Of a stretch of 64,000 nucleotides of DNA, positions 25,905-35,231 are shown one piece after another. The stretch's first letter is position 1. Every line of letters starts with the position of its first letter. Origin of the DNA: Glutamicibacter sp. JC586 (GTDB lineage: Bacteria > Actinomycetota > Actinomycetes > Actinomycetales > Micrococcaceae); assembly GCF_009805585.1 (NCBI RefSeq), contig NZ_VHIN01000021.1, positions 1-64,000 of the forward strand. Reading direction: 5' to 3'. A program made the translations under genes and the position numbers. The notes below the pieces were generated by a model. That model ran no database searches, was not told the DNA's origin, and saw only the letters and a list, made by a program, of their open reading frames with translations.

Positions 25905-26705
25905 TTAGCAGTACTGCTTCAACACTTCTTTGCTTTTCTCGTGCTCGGCGGCGGTCATCCATAGGCCGTATTTATGTTTGACCGTGACTTGGGAACTCAC
26001 ATATTGGCACCAATAGTCCCTTTGGGGTGGTAACCATGACGCTGCATCGCTGTCGCTCTTTGCGGCATTGGTCGGCCCATCGACTGCAATAAGGTTGATT
26101 GGGTCGTTGGCGAGCTCTATTCTTCGCTGCGCGGGGAGCTGTTGCGCTCCTTTTTGCCAGGCGTCGGATAACGCCACAATATGGTCAATCTGTACGTCGT
26201 TGCTGGTGCCTTGCCCTCGCTGGAAATCGATTGTCTTACCGGTGTATGGATCTTGCAAGATGCCAGTGAGGACTACACAATCTCGTGTCCCCTGCTTGTA
26301 GGAGCTCACCATAAGGTCGCGGCCCAGGATGTCATTTCGCGTGTCGCATCCGTTATGGTCTGGATCGCCCCAGCCGTTTCCGAACAAATCGCGGTCGTAT
26401 CCCGTTTGTGGAGCTCGGCCTTTGACCACGATTTCATCGAGAAGATCCAATGCTGTTTCCGCATTCGATGTTGGCGCCGTGCTCTTGATTGGTCCAAGCG
26501 TTGATGGTGCTTCGTTCTTTGTCGCGGGTGCGGTGGATGCTTCGGTGGAGATCGTGATTTCTGGAGCTTCAGCTCGAATCACTATTTCGGGGAACTGAGC
26601 GGATGCCTCGGTAGGGGCCACCTCGATGCTTGCCGCAGGCGCGGTACAGCCCGCTAAAAGCATCGAGGTGAGAACTAGCCTTACTAGTGTTGGTTTTACT
26701 CGCAA
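25905..26705 (-). CDS. Secreted lipoprotein nuclease, HNH (DUF1524) family
   Basis: A 266-residue protein with a lipoprotein signal (L-L-A-G-C near 20), a Thr/Pro/Ala-rich linker, then a DUF1524 domain from about 100. It shows Y-D-R-D-L-F-G-x-G-W, C-D-T-R-N-D-I-L, I-D-H-I-V-A-L-S-D-A-W (the DH of the beta-beta-alpha metal finger) and N-L-I-A-V-D-G-P-T-N-A-A-K. Related proteins are secreted actinobacterial nucleases for nutrient acquisition or competition. Its start overlaps the end of the Excalibur gene by 10 bp. Confidence 0.9.
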   Translation of the reverse strand: MRVKPTLVRLVLTSMLLAGCTAPAASIEVAPTEASAQFPEIVIRAEAPEITISTEASTAPATKNEAPSTLGPIKSTAPTSNAETALDLLDEIVVKGRAPQTGYDRDLFGNGWGDPDHNGCDTRNDILGRDLMVSSYKQGTRDCVVLTGILQDPYTGKTIDFQRGQGTSNDVQIDHIVALSDAWQKGAQQLPAQRRIELANDPINLIAVDGPTNAAKSDSDAASWLPPQRDYWCQYVSSQVTVKHKYGLWMTAAEHEKSKEVLKQYC

Positions 26706-27595
26706 CCTACGCCGTCGCCATCACGGTCCAGCTTGCGGGAATAGCCTGGGTCTCCAGCATAGATTGGTGCAGCACCTGCAGCCCGGACTGCGGTGCAGTT
26801 CGCGTAGTAGGCGTTGCTCGGAGCCTTTGCCGGGGCTTTATATACTTCTTCCTTAGATTCGATTTCTGCCAACCGGGCAGCTTCTTCAGCAGCTTCCTGA
26901 GCTTCTGCTTTTTCCGCGGCTTTCTTCGCCGCAGCTTTCTCTTCAGCTTTCTTCTTCGCGGCTGCTTCTTGTTGCGCCTTTTTCTTTTCAGCTGCAGCCT
27001 TCTCAGAAGCCTTTTTCTCGGCGGCCGCTTTTCGCTCGGCTTCGGCTTTTTGTTCGGCCTCCTTGGCAGCTGCTATTGCCGCGTCGTGATCCTCGGAACT
27101 AGTCCATACCAGGGTCTTTGCCGCGTTTTGATCGCAGAACAATTTATCTGGTCCCTGCTCCATGACGAGCTCATCGCCCTCGCATGATTGCCCGAGGAAA
27201 TCAGCAAGCATGGTTTCGGAAGGGGTCGGAGTGGGTGATTCTGCGGTCACAGCGATGGCCGGGGCCTCTGGCTGAGCCACGGCAGGGGCTGGGTCTGTTG
27301 TCCCTAAGCGAAGACCCAAACTCGTTAACGCCATCAGGAGCAGGACAAAAGTGCTGCCCAGCACCGCTGCGACGCGTTTTCTGTTAGTAACGCCGGGAAT
27401 GGGGAGTTTGCCAATGAACAGACCGATCAAGGCCGCGATGAAACCGACGACCATAAAAAAGATCAGGGCGCCCGGAACAAAGATCAGCAGAACGAGAACT
27501 AAAACTGCAGTTAGGATGCCGAAGATGAGTGGCCTGTTTCCCCCCTTTTTTTTGGGATTGCGGTCAGGTGGCATGGGGCTGGGAAATTGTGTCAT
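26696..27595 (-). CDS. Membrane protein with coiled coil and C-terminal Excalibur domain
   Basis: A 299-residue protein. It has a basic start, two or three membrane helices (about 23-40, 41-60, 77-95), a Pro/Thr linker, then a long charged coiled coil of Ala/Glu/Lys repeats (about 172-240), and ends with an Excalibur calcium-binding motif (Y-A-N-C-T-A-V-R-A-A-G... then D-R-D-G-D-G-V-G-C-E). Excalibur domains often accompany extracellular nucleases; here the next gene in the operon is one, so the two probably act together at the cell surface. Confidence 0.88.
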   Translation of the reverse strand: MTQFPSPMPPDRNPKKKGGNRPLIFGILTAVLVLVLLIFVPGALIFFMVVGFIAALIGLFIGKLPIPGVTNRKRVAAVLGSTFVLLLMALTSLGLRLGTTDPAPAVAQPEAPAIAVTAESPTPTPSETMLADFLGQSCEGDELVMEQGPDKLFCDQNAAKTLVWTSSEDHDAAIAAAKEAEQKAEAERKAAAEKKASEKAAAEKKKAQQEAAAKKKAEEKAAAKKAAEKAEAQEAAEEAARLAEIESKEEVYKAPAKAPSNAYYANCTAVRAAGAAPIYAGDPGYSRKLDRDGDGVGCE

Positions 27596-27714
27596 GAATC
27601 CTTCAAAAAAGGGTGCGAGTGAGTGATTCTCCTAGTTTGACGATGCGTATGAATAAATGCAATTCATCAGACGCAATGGCCCGATGGCGAAGTAAAGGAG
27701 AATACTGTACTGCC

Positions 27715-28296
27715 CTAGACTCCCTGCTCTTTGATGCGCCGGTAGAGGGTCGCGCGGGACATCCCCATATCCTTAGCGACCTGGGTTGCCGGCTCGCCGG
27801 CCTGGATAAGTTTTGCTGCGGTGCGGATTTGCGATTCGGTGAAGGTCGGCCGTCGACCGCCGAGGTCCCCTCCGGTGGTGCGCCGTTTGGTCACGGAATC
27901 GTTGATGCGTTCGCGTTTGATCTCTAACTCCATTTGGGCCAAGGCTGCCATAACGGTGAAGACCATGGCGCCCATAGGTGTTTTGGTGTCCACGTCGCCG
28001 CCGCCAAGGTTCAGCACCCGTAACCCGATATTCCGTTCGCGTAGCTGTTCGGCGAGTTCGAGCATTTTCTGGGTGGAGCGCCCGAGTCGATCCAAAGTGG
28101 TGATCACGAGGGTGTCCTCCGGGTACAGTGCATCGAGGGCGTTGTCTAGGCCGGGTCGTTTGGCTAGTGCCCCGGATTGGCCATGGTCGGTGTAGAGGTC
28201 GTCGCGGCGGACGCCGGCGGCGAGGAGGTCTTGGATTTGCCGATCGGCATCTTGGGCTTTGGTGGATACGCGCGCGTAGCCGATCAGTTTGGTCAT
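27715..28296 (-). CDS. Serine resolvase (intact paralogue)
   Basis: A 193-residue protein starting MTKLIGYARVSTKAQ; catalytic S11, L-D-R-L-G-R-S at about 67-73, G-G-R-R-P-T-F and a C-terminal HTH with A-T-Q-V-A-K-D-M-G-M-S-R-A-T-L-Y-R-R-I. All residues expected for activity are present. It is the intact relative of the pseudogene at 11587-12170, in the opposite orientation, and a res site lies just upstream. No transposase gene is nearby. Confidence 0.92.
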   Translation of the reverse strand: MTKLIGYARVSTKAQDADRQIQDLLAAGVRRDDLYTDHGQSGALAKRPGLDNALDALYPEDTLVITTLDRLGRSTQKMLELAEQLRERNIGLRVLNLGGGDVDTKTPMGAMVFTVMAALAQMELEIKRERINDSVTKRRTTGGDLGGRRPTFTESQIRTAAKLIQAGEPATQVAKDMGMSRATLYRRIKEQGV

Positions 28297-28310
28297 TGGT
28301 CCTTCAAAAG

Positions 28311-28362
28311 TGTCTCGCAACTAATGGTGCAGACATGATTCTACGCCATTAGTTGCGACACA
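28311..28362. promoter_or_regulatory. res site of the intact resolvase
   Basis: Seventeen-bp arms (28311-28327 and 28346-28362, one mismatch) with the core CGCAACTAATGG flank an 18-bp centre, directly upstream of the resolvase start. A further GTTGCGAG half-site follows at about 28365. Probably both recombination site and promoter/operator. Confidence 0.6.
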
Positions 28363-28537
28363 TAGTTGCGAGAATGTTAGACGTTTGAGTTTCCGCGAAC
28401 TTTTCGGTGGGGGAGTGATGCGCGGTGAGACGTCTTGCAACCTATGGGATGTAAGACGATCGATCAAGGCACCCTTGAAATTCACACTGCTTGTGCAATA
28501 TTGAGTCGATAGGTGCCCCGCGGGCGCCATTTAGTGG

Positions 28538-29170
28538 CTAGAGCAGGTGACTCGGCTTGTCTGGCTGTGGGTACTTTCTATATCCCTTTTCGAACATTAG
28601 CCGTAGCTGGTGCTCTAGTCCGTTCGCCTGTGTATCTTTCTTCCAATGCCCCGGATGATTGCTCATCGTTATGAACTTATTTGTAAGAATTCCCGTGTGG
28701 ATACTCAGAACTTTTAGTCCGGTCCAGTGTTCCCGTTCGTCGAGGAGGGCTCGTAGTACAAATTCTGAGGATTGCCCGGGAATCAAATGGGGCAATTCTT
28801 CAGTAGTAAAGCGCACGTATCGCGTGACTACGCTTCGCCCTGGTATCACGTAGGCGTGAGCGAAATCTTCGAATGATTCGTCGGTAGCGTCAAGTGTTTT
28901 TTGAAATGACTGAGCTTCCATGTGGAATACCTTCGAGTCCGCGTCTGTAGCACGTAGTTGTAGATGTCGGATTACGTAAGGCTTAGCACCGGTGTTGTGA
29001 ATTACTATAGGCAACTGGAGCCGAAGTCCGTCCAGTCTTATGAAGCCACCGAAGGTAGTTACTGCGAAGACCTTCAGCTTTCCAGGCCGTTCATTCAGCC
29101 ACCAAAATGACACGACCGTAAATATCAAAGCGCAGCCTGCGATTATCCAGGTCAAAGGTGAGGATTGCAT
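28538..29170 (-). CDS. Hypothetical membrane-anchored protein
   Basis: A 210-residue protein with one N-terminal membrane helix (TWIIAGCALIFTVVSFWWL) followed by a soluble part with beta-strand character (L-Q-L-P-I-V-I-H-N-T-G-A-K-P-Y-V-I, V-V-T-R-Y-V-R-F). The ATG at 29170 is used; a TTG six codons upstream is possible, and neither has a clear SD. No family recognised. Confidence 0.55.
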   Translation of the reverse strand: MQSSPLTWIIAGCALIFTVVSFWWLNERPGKLKVFAVTTFGGFIRLDGLRLQLPIVIHNTGAKPYVIRHLQLRATDADSKVFHMEAQSFQKTLDATDESFEDFAHAYVIPGRSVVTRYVRFTTEELPHLIPGQSSEFVLRALLDEREHWTGLKVLSIHTGILTNKFITMSNHPGHWKKDTQANGLEHQLRLMFEKGYRKYPQPDKPSHLL

Positions 29171-29260
29171 ATTATAAAATCTACCCAATAACCATCGTGA
29201 TAAATCAATTCACGATGGTTGAGCGGTGGCCGAGAGTATGGATTCATCATGCGCGGATTA

Positions 29261-29665
29261 TCAGCCGATTGTCTGTTCAATGAGCAGAGTACAGAAAGGT
29301 ACGATCACTGCGGCTCCTACAAGTAAGATCGCTGCCCAAGACATCCGCCGGTTGAAGCTCTGTTGCTTTTCTTCGAAGACCTTCGTGCGTCTTTGCTCAC
29401 GCGCCAAATCCTCGCTGAGCTTTCTCATAACCGCGAGCGTATTGAACTGATCGCTACAGAGCGTTCCAAGTGCGGCTAGCAGTTCCGTCTGCGCGACTAG
29501 CTGAGCTTCCGCTCGCGCTGTTGATTGATCCTTGCGGTTTTGTCTAATGAATTCTCAGCTAGCATCCATTTGTCGCTGATTTTCGGACTCTGCCCGTTCT
29601 GCTGCTATTTGCGCTGCATTGATTGCTGAAGCGCTTCCTAAATTTCCAAATCCGTTGTTCAACAT
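29261..29665 (-). pseudogene. Small membrane protein gene interrupted by an in-frame TGA
   Basis: From the ATG at 29665 a frame of 135 codons runs to a stop at 29261-29263 but is broken by TGA at 29555-29557 (codon 37). The sequence reads logically on both sides: an Ala/Glu/Gln-rich helix (AINAAQIAAERAESEN), then after the stop a coiled region (SEDLAREQRRTKVFEEKQQ) and one membrane helix (WAAILLVGAAVIVPF). Overall it resembles a small coiled-coil membrane protein. A nonsense mutation is the simplest explanation; sequencing error or readthrough are alternatives. Confidence 0.6.
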
Positions 29666-29861
29666 GGCTCCGCTTTCAATTCAGTGTTCATTGCTCTAAG
29701 GTTACGTGTCGCGCAACGAATAGGGTGCAAGATACCAGGAGCGGAAAGTGCAGCAGACGAACCCTGGATCGGACTTGAAATTTGGGTCTCGAACAAGGCT
29801 CTGTGGACCCCGTTTATAGCAATTTTTAGGCCTGCGACACTAAGTGGCTCTCACATGGAAA

Positions 29862-31409
29862 TCAGCCCTTGAATGGCTGCTGGGATTTTCTAACGTTGCT
29901 GCTCGCCTGGATATATCCTCCCTGCTTAAGCATTCCTTGCATGGTTCGAACGATGCTGTCATTCGGAATGGGTGAGCAACGGAGTCCCTTCAAAGGGAGG
30001 GGCTGATCACCTTCGGCTGAGGAAGTCATAACGTGCAGTACTGGCACTATGGACCTGCGCCCGTGTTCGTAATGTACGGAATCGAATGTTGTGAAGTTCG
30101 TTGTGATCCACCGAACTTCCCGTTCGTCTTTGAATGCCTCGTGCTTCATCACTGATGCAAGAATAATTGCTTGCTTCCGAAGTTCTTGCTCAAGATCAGA
30201 TCGGTCTCGTACAGCGGTTTTGCCGATGTCTGCTATGGCGCTTTTGATGAACTCTTGTGCTAATTTCTGCTTTTCGCGCTTCTTGTAGCTGACCCGGTAC
30301 CAACCGCTGATCAGAGGAACGTCAGCGCGGATATGTTCGCCGTCCTTCGCCTCATCAACAGCATTCCCCTCGGCGGACAATTCGACGGTGGTATCAATGC
30401 CAATAGCGAACCCATCACCATCAGCGTAGTTCCTCCACAAAGTCAGGCTATCGTGTTCTGCGGACGCAGAAATATAATAGACATCGTTGATGATGCTGTC
30501 GAAATAGCCCTTGTTCAACACCTCAGAAAGCACCGTTTCCACCGTGCTCCTTTTATCTGGATCGTAGTCTGGATCGTTCTTCGCTTCCTCCATCTTGTTG
30601 CGGAAGGCTTCCGTAATGACGTCAAAGCCGTGCGTCATTTCTGAAGAGTCATTGAGGTTCTCGGGGCTGGAAGCCCATAGTTTTCCGTTTCTGATGATGG
30701 AGAGCAAGGCATGTCCGTTCGTGTAGTGCCACACCGGTCGGTTCCAGCGGTAGCGGAGTGCGGCGTCAGTCGTAAGGAATTCCTGAGTATTAGTGGCGAA
30801 GCCTGCGATTTGCGCAGCACGAGCATAACCTTGCAGGGTTTCCCTCATCCGATCGAAAGTATGCATTAGCGAAGGCGTCGATTTAAGAAATTCCTGGTTT
30901 GGTGCAGTGAAGTTTCGGATTGCCCTCAATGTTTCGGCGCTAAACGCCACACCGGCTGGTAGATTTTTTGAAAAGTTTGAAGCGAACGATGACTGAATCG
31001 TGTTCCAGGATTTTTGGGGAGCAAAATTTTTTTTGAAGTTCTGCACAATGCTCGATGTTTGGGATTCGAACATATCGTTGGCAACGTATGTCTGGAGCCA
31101 GGGTTTCAGGATAACTCTTTGAAATTGAGCTAGTGTTTCTGCGTCGAAGGACTCTTGGATTTTTTCCACGGCTTCCCGTTCTTCATCCGTGTAGTCACCA
31201 TCCCGTCCTTCTTCAATTGCCTTCTCGACTTGTTCATATTTTTCAATTGACATGCCTTCGGCTTCAGCGGCGGTTTGGGTTTTCTTCCGGACCTCGGCTT
31301 TGATGTCATCTATGTGGACTATGTGCTTGGGCTTGTGTTTGGAATCATGCTTAGGATCATCCTTGTCGCGGGACGTCTTGTGGGAATCGGCTTGATCATC
31401 GTTGCTCAT
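29862..31409 (-). CDS. DUF2971 domain protein
   Basis: A 515-residue protein. The first 35 residues are highly charged (KDDPKHDSKHKPKH), followed by a long helical region. From about 225 the DUF2971 pattern appears: V-W-H-Y-T-N-G-H-A-L-L-S-I-I, G-K-L-W-A-S-S-P-E-N-L-N-D, then S-L-T-L-W-R-N-Y-A-D-G-D-G-F-A-I-G-I-D and F-K-D-E-R-E-V-R-W-I. The family is widespread on mobile DNA, and its H...Y/N-D...E residues have led to suggestions of an ADP-ribosyltransferase-like fold. The molecular role here is unknown. Confidence 0.75.
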   Translation of the reverse strand: MSNDDQADSHKTSRDKDDPKHDSKHKPKHIVHIDDIKAEVRKKTQTAAEAEGMSIEKYEQVEKAIEEGRDGDYTDEEREAVEKIQESFDAETLAQFQRVILKPWLQTYVANDMFESQTSSIVQNFKKNFAPQKSWNTIQSSFASNFSKNLPAGVAFSAETLRAIRNFTAPNQEFLKSTPSLMHTFDRMRETLQGYARAAQIAGFATNTQEFLTTDAALRYRWNRPVWHYTNGHALLSIIRNGKLWASSPENLNDSSEMTHGFDVITEAFRNKMEEAKNDPDYDPDKRSTVETVLSEVLNKGYFDSIINDVYYISASAEHDSLTLWRNYADGDGFAIGIDTTVELSAEGNAVDEAKDGEHIRADVPLISGWYRVSYKKREKQKLAQEFIKSAIADIGKTAVRDRSDLEQELRKQAIILASVMKHEAFKDEREVRWITTNFTTFDSVHYEHGRRSIVPVLHVMTSSAEGDQPLPLKGLRCSPIPNDSIVRTMQGMLKQGGYIQASSNVRKSQQPFKG

Positions 31410-32147
31410 GGAATCATCTTAGATTCTTGCCAAAGCACACACGGGCCTTTTCCTTTACCGGGAGTTACAGGGCATCTAAACTCCCTGATCCTTACGGGTT
31501 GGATAATGAGTAGCCGCAGCCATGTGTTCTTGTTCCCGCTGGTTCTCGAGGCGAGTCGTTCGAATTCCTTTGTTTCCGAGAATTGTAGCCAGCCCGAGGC
31601 GCGCCGTCATGGGCGCCCTTCGGAGATTGGGTGCCTTCCCGATCAATCCAGGCTTCAGCAGTGCGGACGGCTTCTGAAAATAACACCCGAGAAGGTGTCT
31701 AATGGGTCTGAATGTATCAATACTCGTGCGAGCAGAGGTGTATCGGCATATAGTTTTTGGCATTGAGTTTTGCGACGAAACGAGCCTCCAAAGCAGTTGA
31801 TTTTTCAACTGTCGAAGATTTTGCGCCCAGCATGCGGATGAGCGTGTCATAAACGACTGTTTTTGCAACCGAGCACTCAAATATTTCCAGATTAAAAAAA
31901 TCCACAACGCCATATTCTTTTGGCCACTAAGAAAAAAATTAAAAATAGGTCTTGAAATTATCCAAAAGCGTCATAGTATTAGTTTTGTCGATTGATAAAA
32001 ATCTTTCCTCATGGTTGCTGGTTAGCATAAGGCCCTAGTCAAATTGGTAATTACTGATACTTTTCAGGTAACTAGCCGCCGCCTTTCCGTAAGTTTTTTA
32101 TCCACGACATGGATAGAGTGTCGCATCTACGCATTGGAGTTCACCTG
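31410..32147. other. Intergenic, only fragmentary frames
   Basis: About 740 bases with rising A/T content to the right. On the minus strand a 62-codon frame (31717-31905, beginning MDFFNLEIFECSVAKT) looks protein-like but is followed by stops and a low-complexity frame, so it may be the remnant of a lost gene. No RNA or terminator is evident. Confidence 0.35.
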
Positions 32148-32891
32148 ATGAAAAAACGTCAGATTGTGGCGGGGCTGGCTGCTTCTAGTCTTCTCGTCAT
32201 CGGCTCGGCATTTCCTGCATTAGCATCGACGGAGAGCAGCTCACTTGAAGAACTGGTTAAGCTGAATCCGGGAGCCACAGCGTCCGAATTGAAAGCATCT
32301 CTGAGCGAGGTCGCTTCCGATGAAGGTATAACTCTGAACCAGGCCATTGATAAGGCTCTGAGCGAAAGCCAGGAATCCGTCGCAGAAGCCACGTCCCCTT
32401 CGCCAATTGACGGAGTGGGAACACCAGCAAGCGGTAGCGGAGGCGGAACGCTGGTGTTAGGCTCTGCTAGCCGTAAAGGCGACGTTTTCGTTACCCCTGC
32501 ATCGACGTTGGGTTACCCGCATGGACACACGGGAATCTACTACAACACAACAACCATCGTTGAGGCCCCAGGAACTGACAAAGTCAGTCGATCCATCTCA
32601 GCAAGCTCCGTGAAGGTAGCTAAAGGCGCCGTGAAGCAGTACATCAAGACGACTACCACCAAGCGATCCGCTGCGGCTGACCACTCCTACAAGTATCTTC
32701 GCGGCAGGGAATACAGCAGCAGCTTTGCTTCGAACAAGTACATCAATACTCCGAAAATGAATTGTTCCCAGCTGGTTTGGGCAGCCTACAAGGCTGCTTC
32801 AGGCATCGACCTAGATGGCAATGGTGGTCTGGGGGTCTATCCTTTCAACATCAAGGATTCTTCCCTGACCATCACCTACAAGACCCTCTAA
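32148..32891 (+). CDS. Secreted cysteine amidase-like protein (YiiX/NlpC-P60 superfamily)
   Basis: A 247-residue protein, ATG at 32148 after GGAG. Signal peptide ends at A-L-A near 28. An acidic helical segment follows, then from about 95 a permuted papain-like domain: R-K-G-D-V-F-V-T, Y-P-H-G-H-T-G-I-Y (catalytic His region), T-I-V-E-A-P-G-T (Glu), and M-N-C-S-Q-L-V-W-A-A-Y (catalytic Cys), ending with Y-P-F-N-I-K-D-S. The His-Glu-Cys order is that of YiiX/YaeF-type enzymes, which act on amide bonds of lipids or peptidoglycan. Probably extracellular; monocistronic or with the next lipoprotein gene. Confidence 0.78.
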   Translation: MKKRQIVAGLAASSLLVIGSAFPALASTESSSLEELVKLNPGATASELKASLSEVASDEGITLNQAIDKALSESQESVAEATSPSPIDGVGTPASGSGGGTLVLGSASRKGDVFVTPASTLGYPHGHTGIYYNTTTIVEAPGTDKVSRSISASSVKVAKGAVKQYIKTTTTKRSAAADHSYKYLRGREYSSSFASNKYINTPKMNCSQLVWAAYKAASGIDLDGNGGLGVYPFNIKDSSLTITYKTL

Positions 32892-32910
32892 AGTCTTCAA
32901 CCAAGCTTGG

Positions 32911-32943
32911 ACTGGGCCAGCTCCCTACCGGGGCTGGCCCAGT
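32911..32943. terminator. Hairpin between amidase and lipoprotein genes
   Basis: An 11-bp perfect stem (ACTGGGCCAGC / GCTGGCCCAGT), loop 11 nt, 19 bp after the amidase stop. No T-run, so it may only partly terminate and allow read-through. Confidence 0.5.
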
Positions 32944-32966
32944 CGCCATCAGATTGGACACTTCTC

Positions 32967-34139
32967 ATGAACCGCAGAAGAGCGGCTACAGCTATCCTAG
33001 TTACGCTTTCCGCGCTTGGCATGGGGCTCTCAGGCTGTTCCTCCAGCGTTTGGGGAGCCCCAGAAGCTGAAAAACTAGGCGAAGGGAAATATGCCCTTTG
33101 CTTCAGTAAACAAAGCTCGGCAATGGACGGGAAGCACCAGGACGGCAAGTTGGTCATTGCGAACCAAGACGGCTCCTTCTCAGAAATTAAGACATGGGGC
33201 ATGGATACCTGCTCCATGGCATGGAACGAAGCAGGGCTGTTTTTCAGTGATACAAGAAACGACTACCGGTTAGATAATGCTGGCCTGACAACAATCAGCA
33301 GTGAGAAAACCGACAGCCAATACGGAATGTTGGCCACCTCTTCCGATACAGCAGTCGGCATCTATAACTTGGGCTTCAGCGAAACGGGCTACACTACCCA
33401 GGTCGTCACCACATCTGGAACCACCAGCACCAAAAAAGAAATCGAAGGCGGGTACTTCATTGTTTCCCAATGCGATGGGGCCGTTTACGGGATGGGAATT
33501 GGCACAGGACCATACTCCACCACAGGTAACCCCGAAACGGAACCCATGGTCTTGAATCAACTCACGGGAACTGCGGACGGGAAAGAAAAGAATGTGGGTA
33601 GCTCTAACGAGGCCCGTGAAGGCATCACCCTTGAAGACGCTCCTTGTATAGGCGGGAAGATCTACTATATCTCCGATGCCAAGCGCGGTGGGCTGGATGC
33701 TTCCGCGCAACCAGTACTGTCCAGCTGGGATGTAGACACCGGAAAGTACGAAAGCCACCCACTAGTCACAGAGGATAAGAACCTGACACTGTTTCGCCAA
33801 GATGGAACGGGATTCCCTTATGTCGCCAGCGGCTCGGTAAACAACGGCGCATTGGAATGGCTTGGCGCCGGGAACTCAATCATGTCTACAGACCTGAAAA
33901 ATGGAAACACCAAACAACGGTTCACCGTTGAGGGGTACAGGAATGACAGTGCCACGTCCAAGGCCGTCTTCACTAAGAATGAAGTGATTGTCTTGGCAGA
34001 TAACAATGACGGGACGAATTTTCGAATTGTCCGCTACGACAGGATCACGGGCAAGGAGCTAGGCAGAACCGTCCTTGACGTCCGTCCGGACAAGCTCAGT
34101 GACGGCATGTTCTTCCGCGGTTTTGCAGCTAAACCATAG
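32967..34139 (+). CDS. Lipoprotein with beta-propeller-like sequence
   Basis: A 390-residue protein from the ATG at 32967; signal peptide with lipobox (L-S-G-C near 23). The body is beta-rich with repeated D/G-turn segments (KLVIANQDGSFSEI, VSQCDGAVYGMG, KIYYISDAKRGG, LSSWDVDTGKY), suggesting a WD/PQQ-like propeller, though no canonical motif is repeated exactly. Located 76 bp after the amidase gene. Function unknown. Confidence 0.65.
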   Translation: MNRRRAATAILVTLSALGMGLSGCSSSVWGAPEAEKLGEGKYALCFSKQSSAMDGKHQDGKLVIANQDGSFSEIKTWGMDTCSMAWNEAGLFFSDTRNDYRLDNAGLTTISSEKTDSQYGMLATSSDTAVGIYNLGFSETGYTTQVVTTSGTTSTKKEIEGGYFIVSQCDGAVYGMGIGTGPYSTTGNPETEPMVLNQLTGTADGKEKNVGSSNEAREGITLEDAPCIGGKIYYISDAKRGGLDASAQPVLSSWDVDTGKYESHPLVTEDKNLTLFRQDGTGFPYVASGSVNNGALEWLGAGNSIMSTDLKNGNTKQRFTVEGYRNDSATSKAVFTKNEVIVLADNNDGTNFRIVRYDRITGKELGRTVLDVRPDKLSDGMFFRGFAAKP

Positions 34140-34637
34140 CGAGGCCGCAGAGAAACTGAGGCCAACTTATAGCCACTGCGGCATTATTGTTACTGATGAG
34201 AAAGAGCAATCGGCTACAGACAGCGGACGTCGGTAGTACCGCTGCCAGTAAGAGCGCAGATTGGTGTGGACCGCGTCATCGCGTACTAAATTCTAAGACT
34301 AGAGAGGCCGCAACATATGCGGCCTCTCTTTTATATAAAGATCGATCGAACGACTCTATGCTCGAAGCAAAAGCGACCGTTTATGATCCGACTTTAGCTT
34401 TCCGTATTGGCAAAGTATCGCTAGATTTCGGACTGCAAAAGCCTACAGTCAGAGGTCCTACCAAATTGGCTTTGGTTCCATGCATCCGAAAGATCGCACC
34501 ATTTGTCAGTTTCCGAAGTCGTCAGCACTTCTGTCCATAGTCAACAGCACTGCCGCCCGTAAGAGGAACCCTCACCGGGACGGTGCAAGGTAGATGCGGA
34601 GCGCCACTCAATTTCTGAGGAGACTCGGCATCGGACC
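34140..34637. other. Intergenic with terminator, no gene recognised
   Basis: Holds the terminator at 34301 and, at 34556-34570, a 15-base sequence (CCCGTAAGAGGAACC) also present at 16158-16172. Frames here are not convincing. Confidence 0.35.
34301..34333 (+). terminator. Intrinsic terminator
   Basis: A perfect 12-bp stem (arms 34301-34312 and 34318-34329, loop ACATA) followed by TTTTAT. It ends plus-strand transcription of the lipoprotein gene about 165 bp upstream. Confidence 0.82.
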
Positions 34638-34910
34638 CTAGTCGAGCTTCCCAAAGGGGCCGGCAGCGTCGAGCGGAATCCGCTCTGACCTCCTGGACAT
34701 GATCAAGAACGATACCCCTACGAGGAGTACGGAAATGGCAAGGCCAAGTAGGCCCAAATCATTTGATGTCGCAGGACAGCCCGCAGAACTGTCATCAATC
34801 TCAGGACAGCTCCTCCACGGCTGCAAGAACATCACGAAACCACCTGCCGCTCCTGCGAGCGTCAGCAGGAGTCCCAACATCATGTAAACAGTATTTCTGG
34901 AAGCTTTCAC
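34638..34910 (-). CDS. Small membrane protein
   Basis: A 90-residue protein from a GTG at 34910. It has two membrane helices (about 9-30 and 51-70) joined by a loop with two Cys (R-S-C-P-E-I-D-D-S-S-A-G-C-P) that could form an extracytoplasmic disulfide. Basic residues R-R-S-E-R follow the second helix. No family recognised. Confidence 0.55.
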   Translation of the reverse strand: MKASRNTVYMMLGLLLTLAGAAGGFVMFLQPWRSCPEIDDSSAGCPATSNDLGLLGLAISVLLVGVSFLIMSRRSERIPLDAAGPFGKLD

Positions 34911-35231
34911 GCTTCATTCAAACACAGCAATGCTTGCCTTGTTCATCGCACCGTATGAGGAACGCTAACCGGCGCATGCTAGGCGTTAGTCAGAAGTGGA
35001 ATGCCACACGAAACACAGGATTCCTGACATCAGGATATAGCCCGTCATGGCTGTAATCTGGCATTTGATCTCGTATGTGAGGGCTAGGAAGGTTCCGGCG
35101 TAGGGCTATGTTGGCAGGGTTTGCGGTGCGTAGCAACCGGCGACAACACCATGGTTCCTGTGTTCTGGGGGTCTGACTAGCTATAGTCGTGCCGAAGCGG
35201 CAGAAATCCGAATGCAAGGGGAAGGATAGGT

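Noticed and set aside
31476-31913. 145-codon minus-strand frame
   Set aside because: Unconvincing composition; an alternative frame in the same place looks more protein-like but is broken by stops.
34187-34540. 117-codon plus-strand frame
   Set aside because: Runs through a strong intrinsic terminator at 34301 and has no SD or family match.
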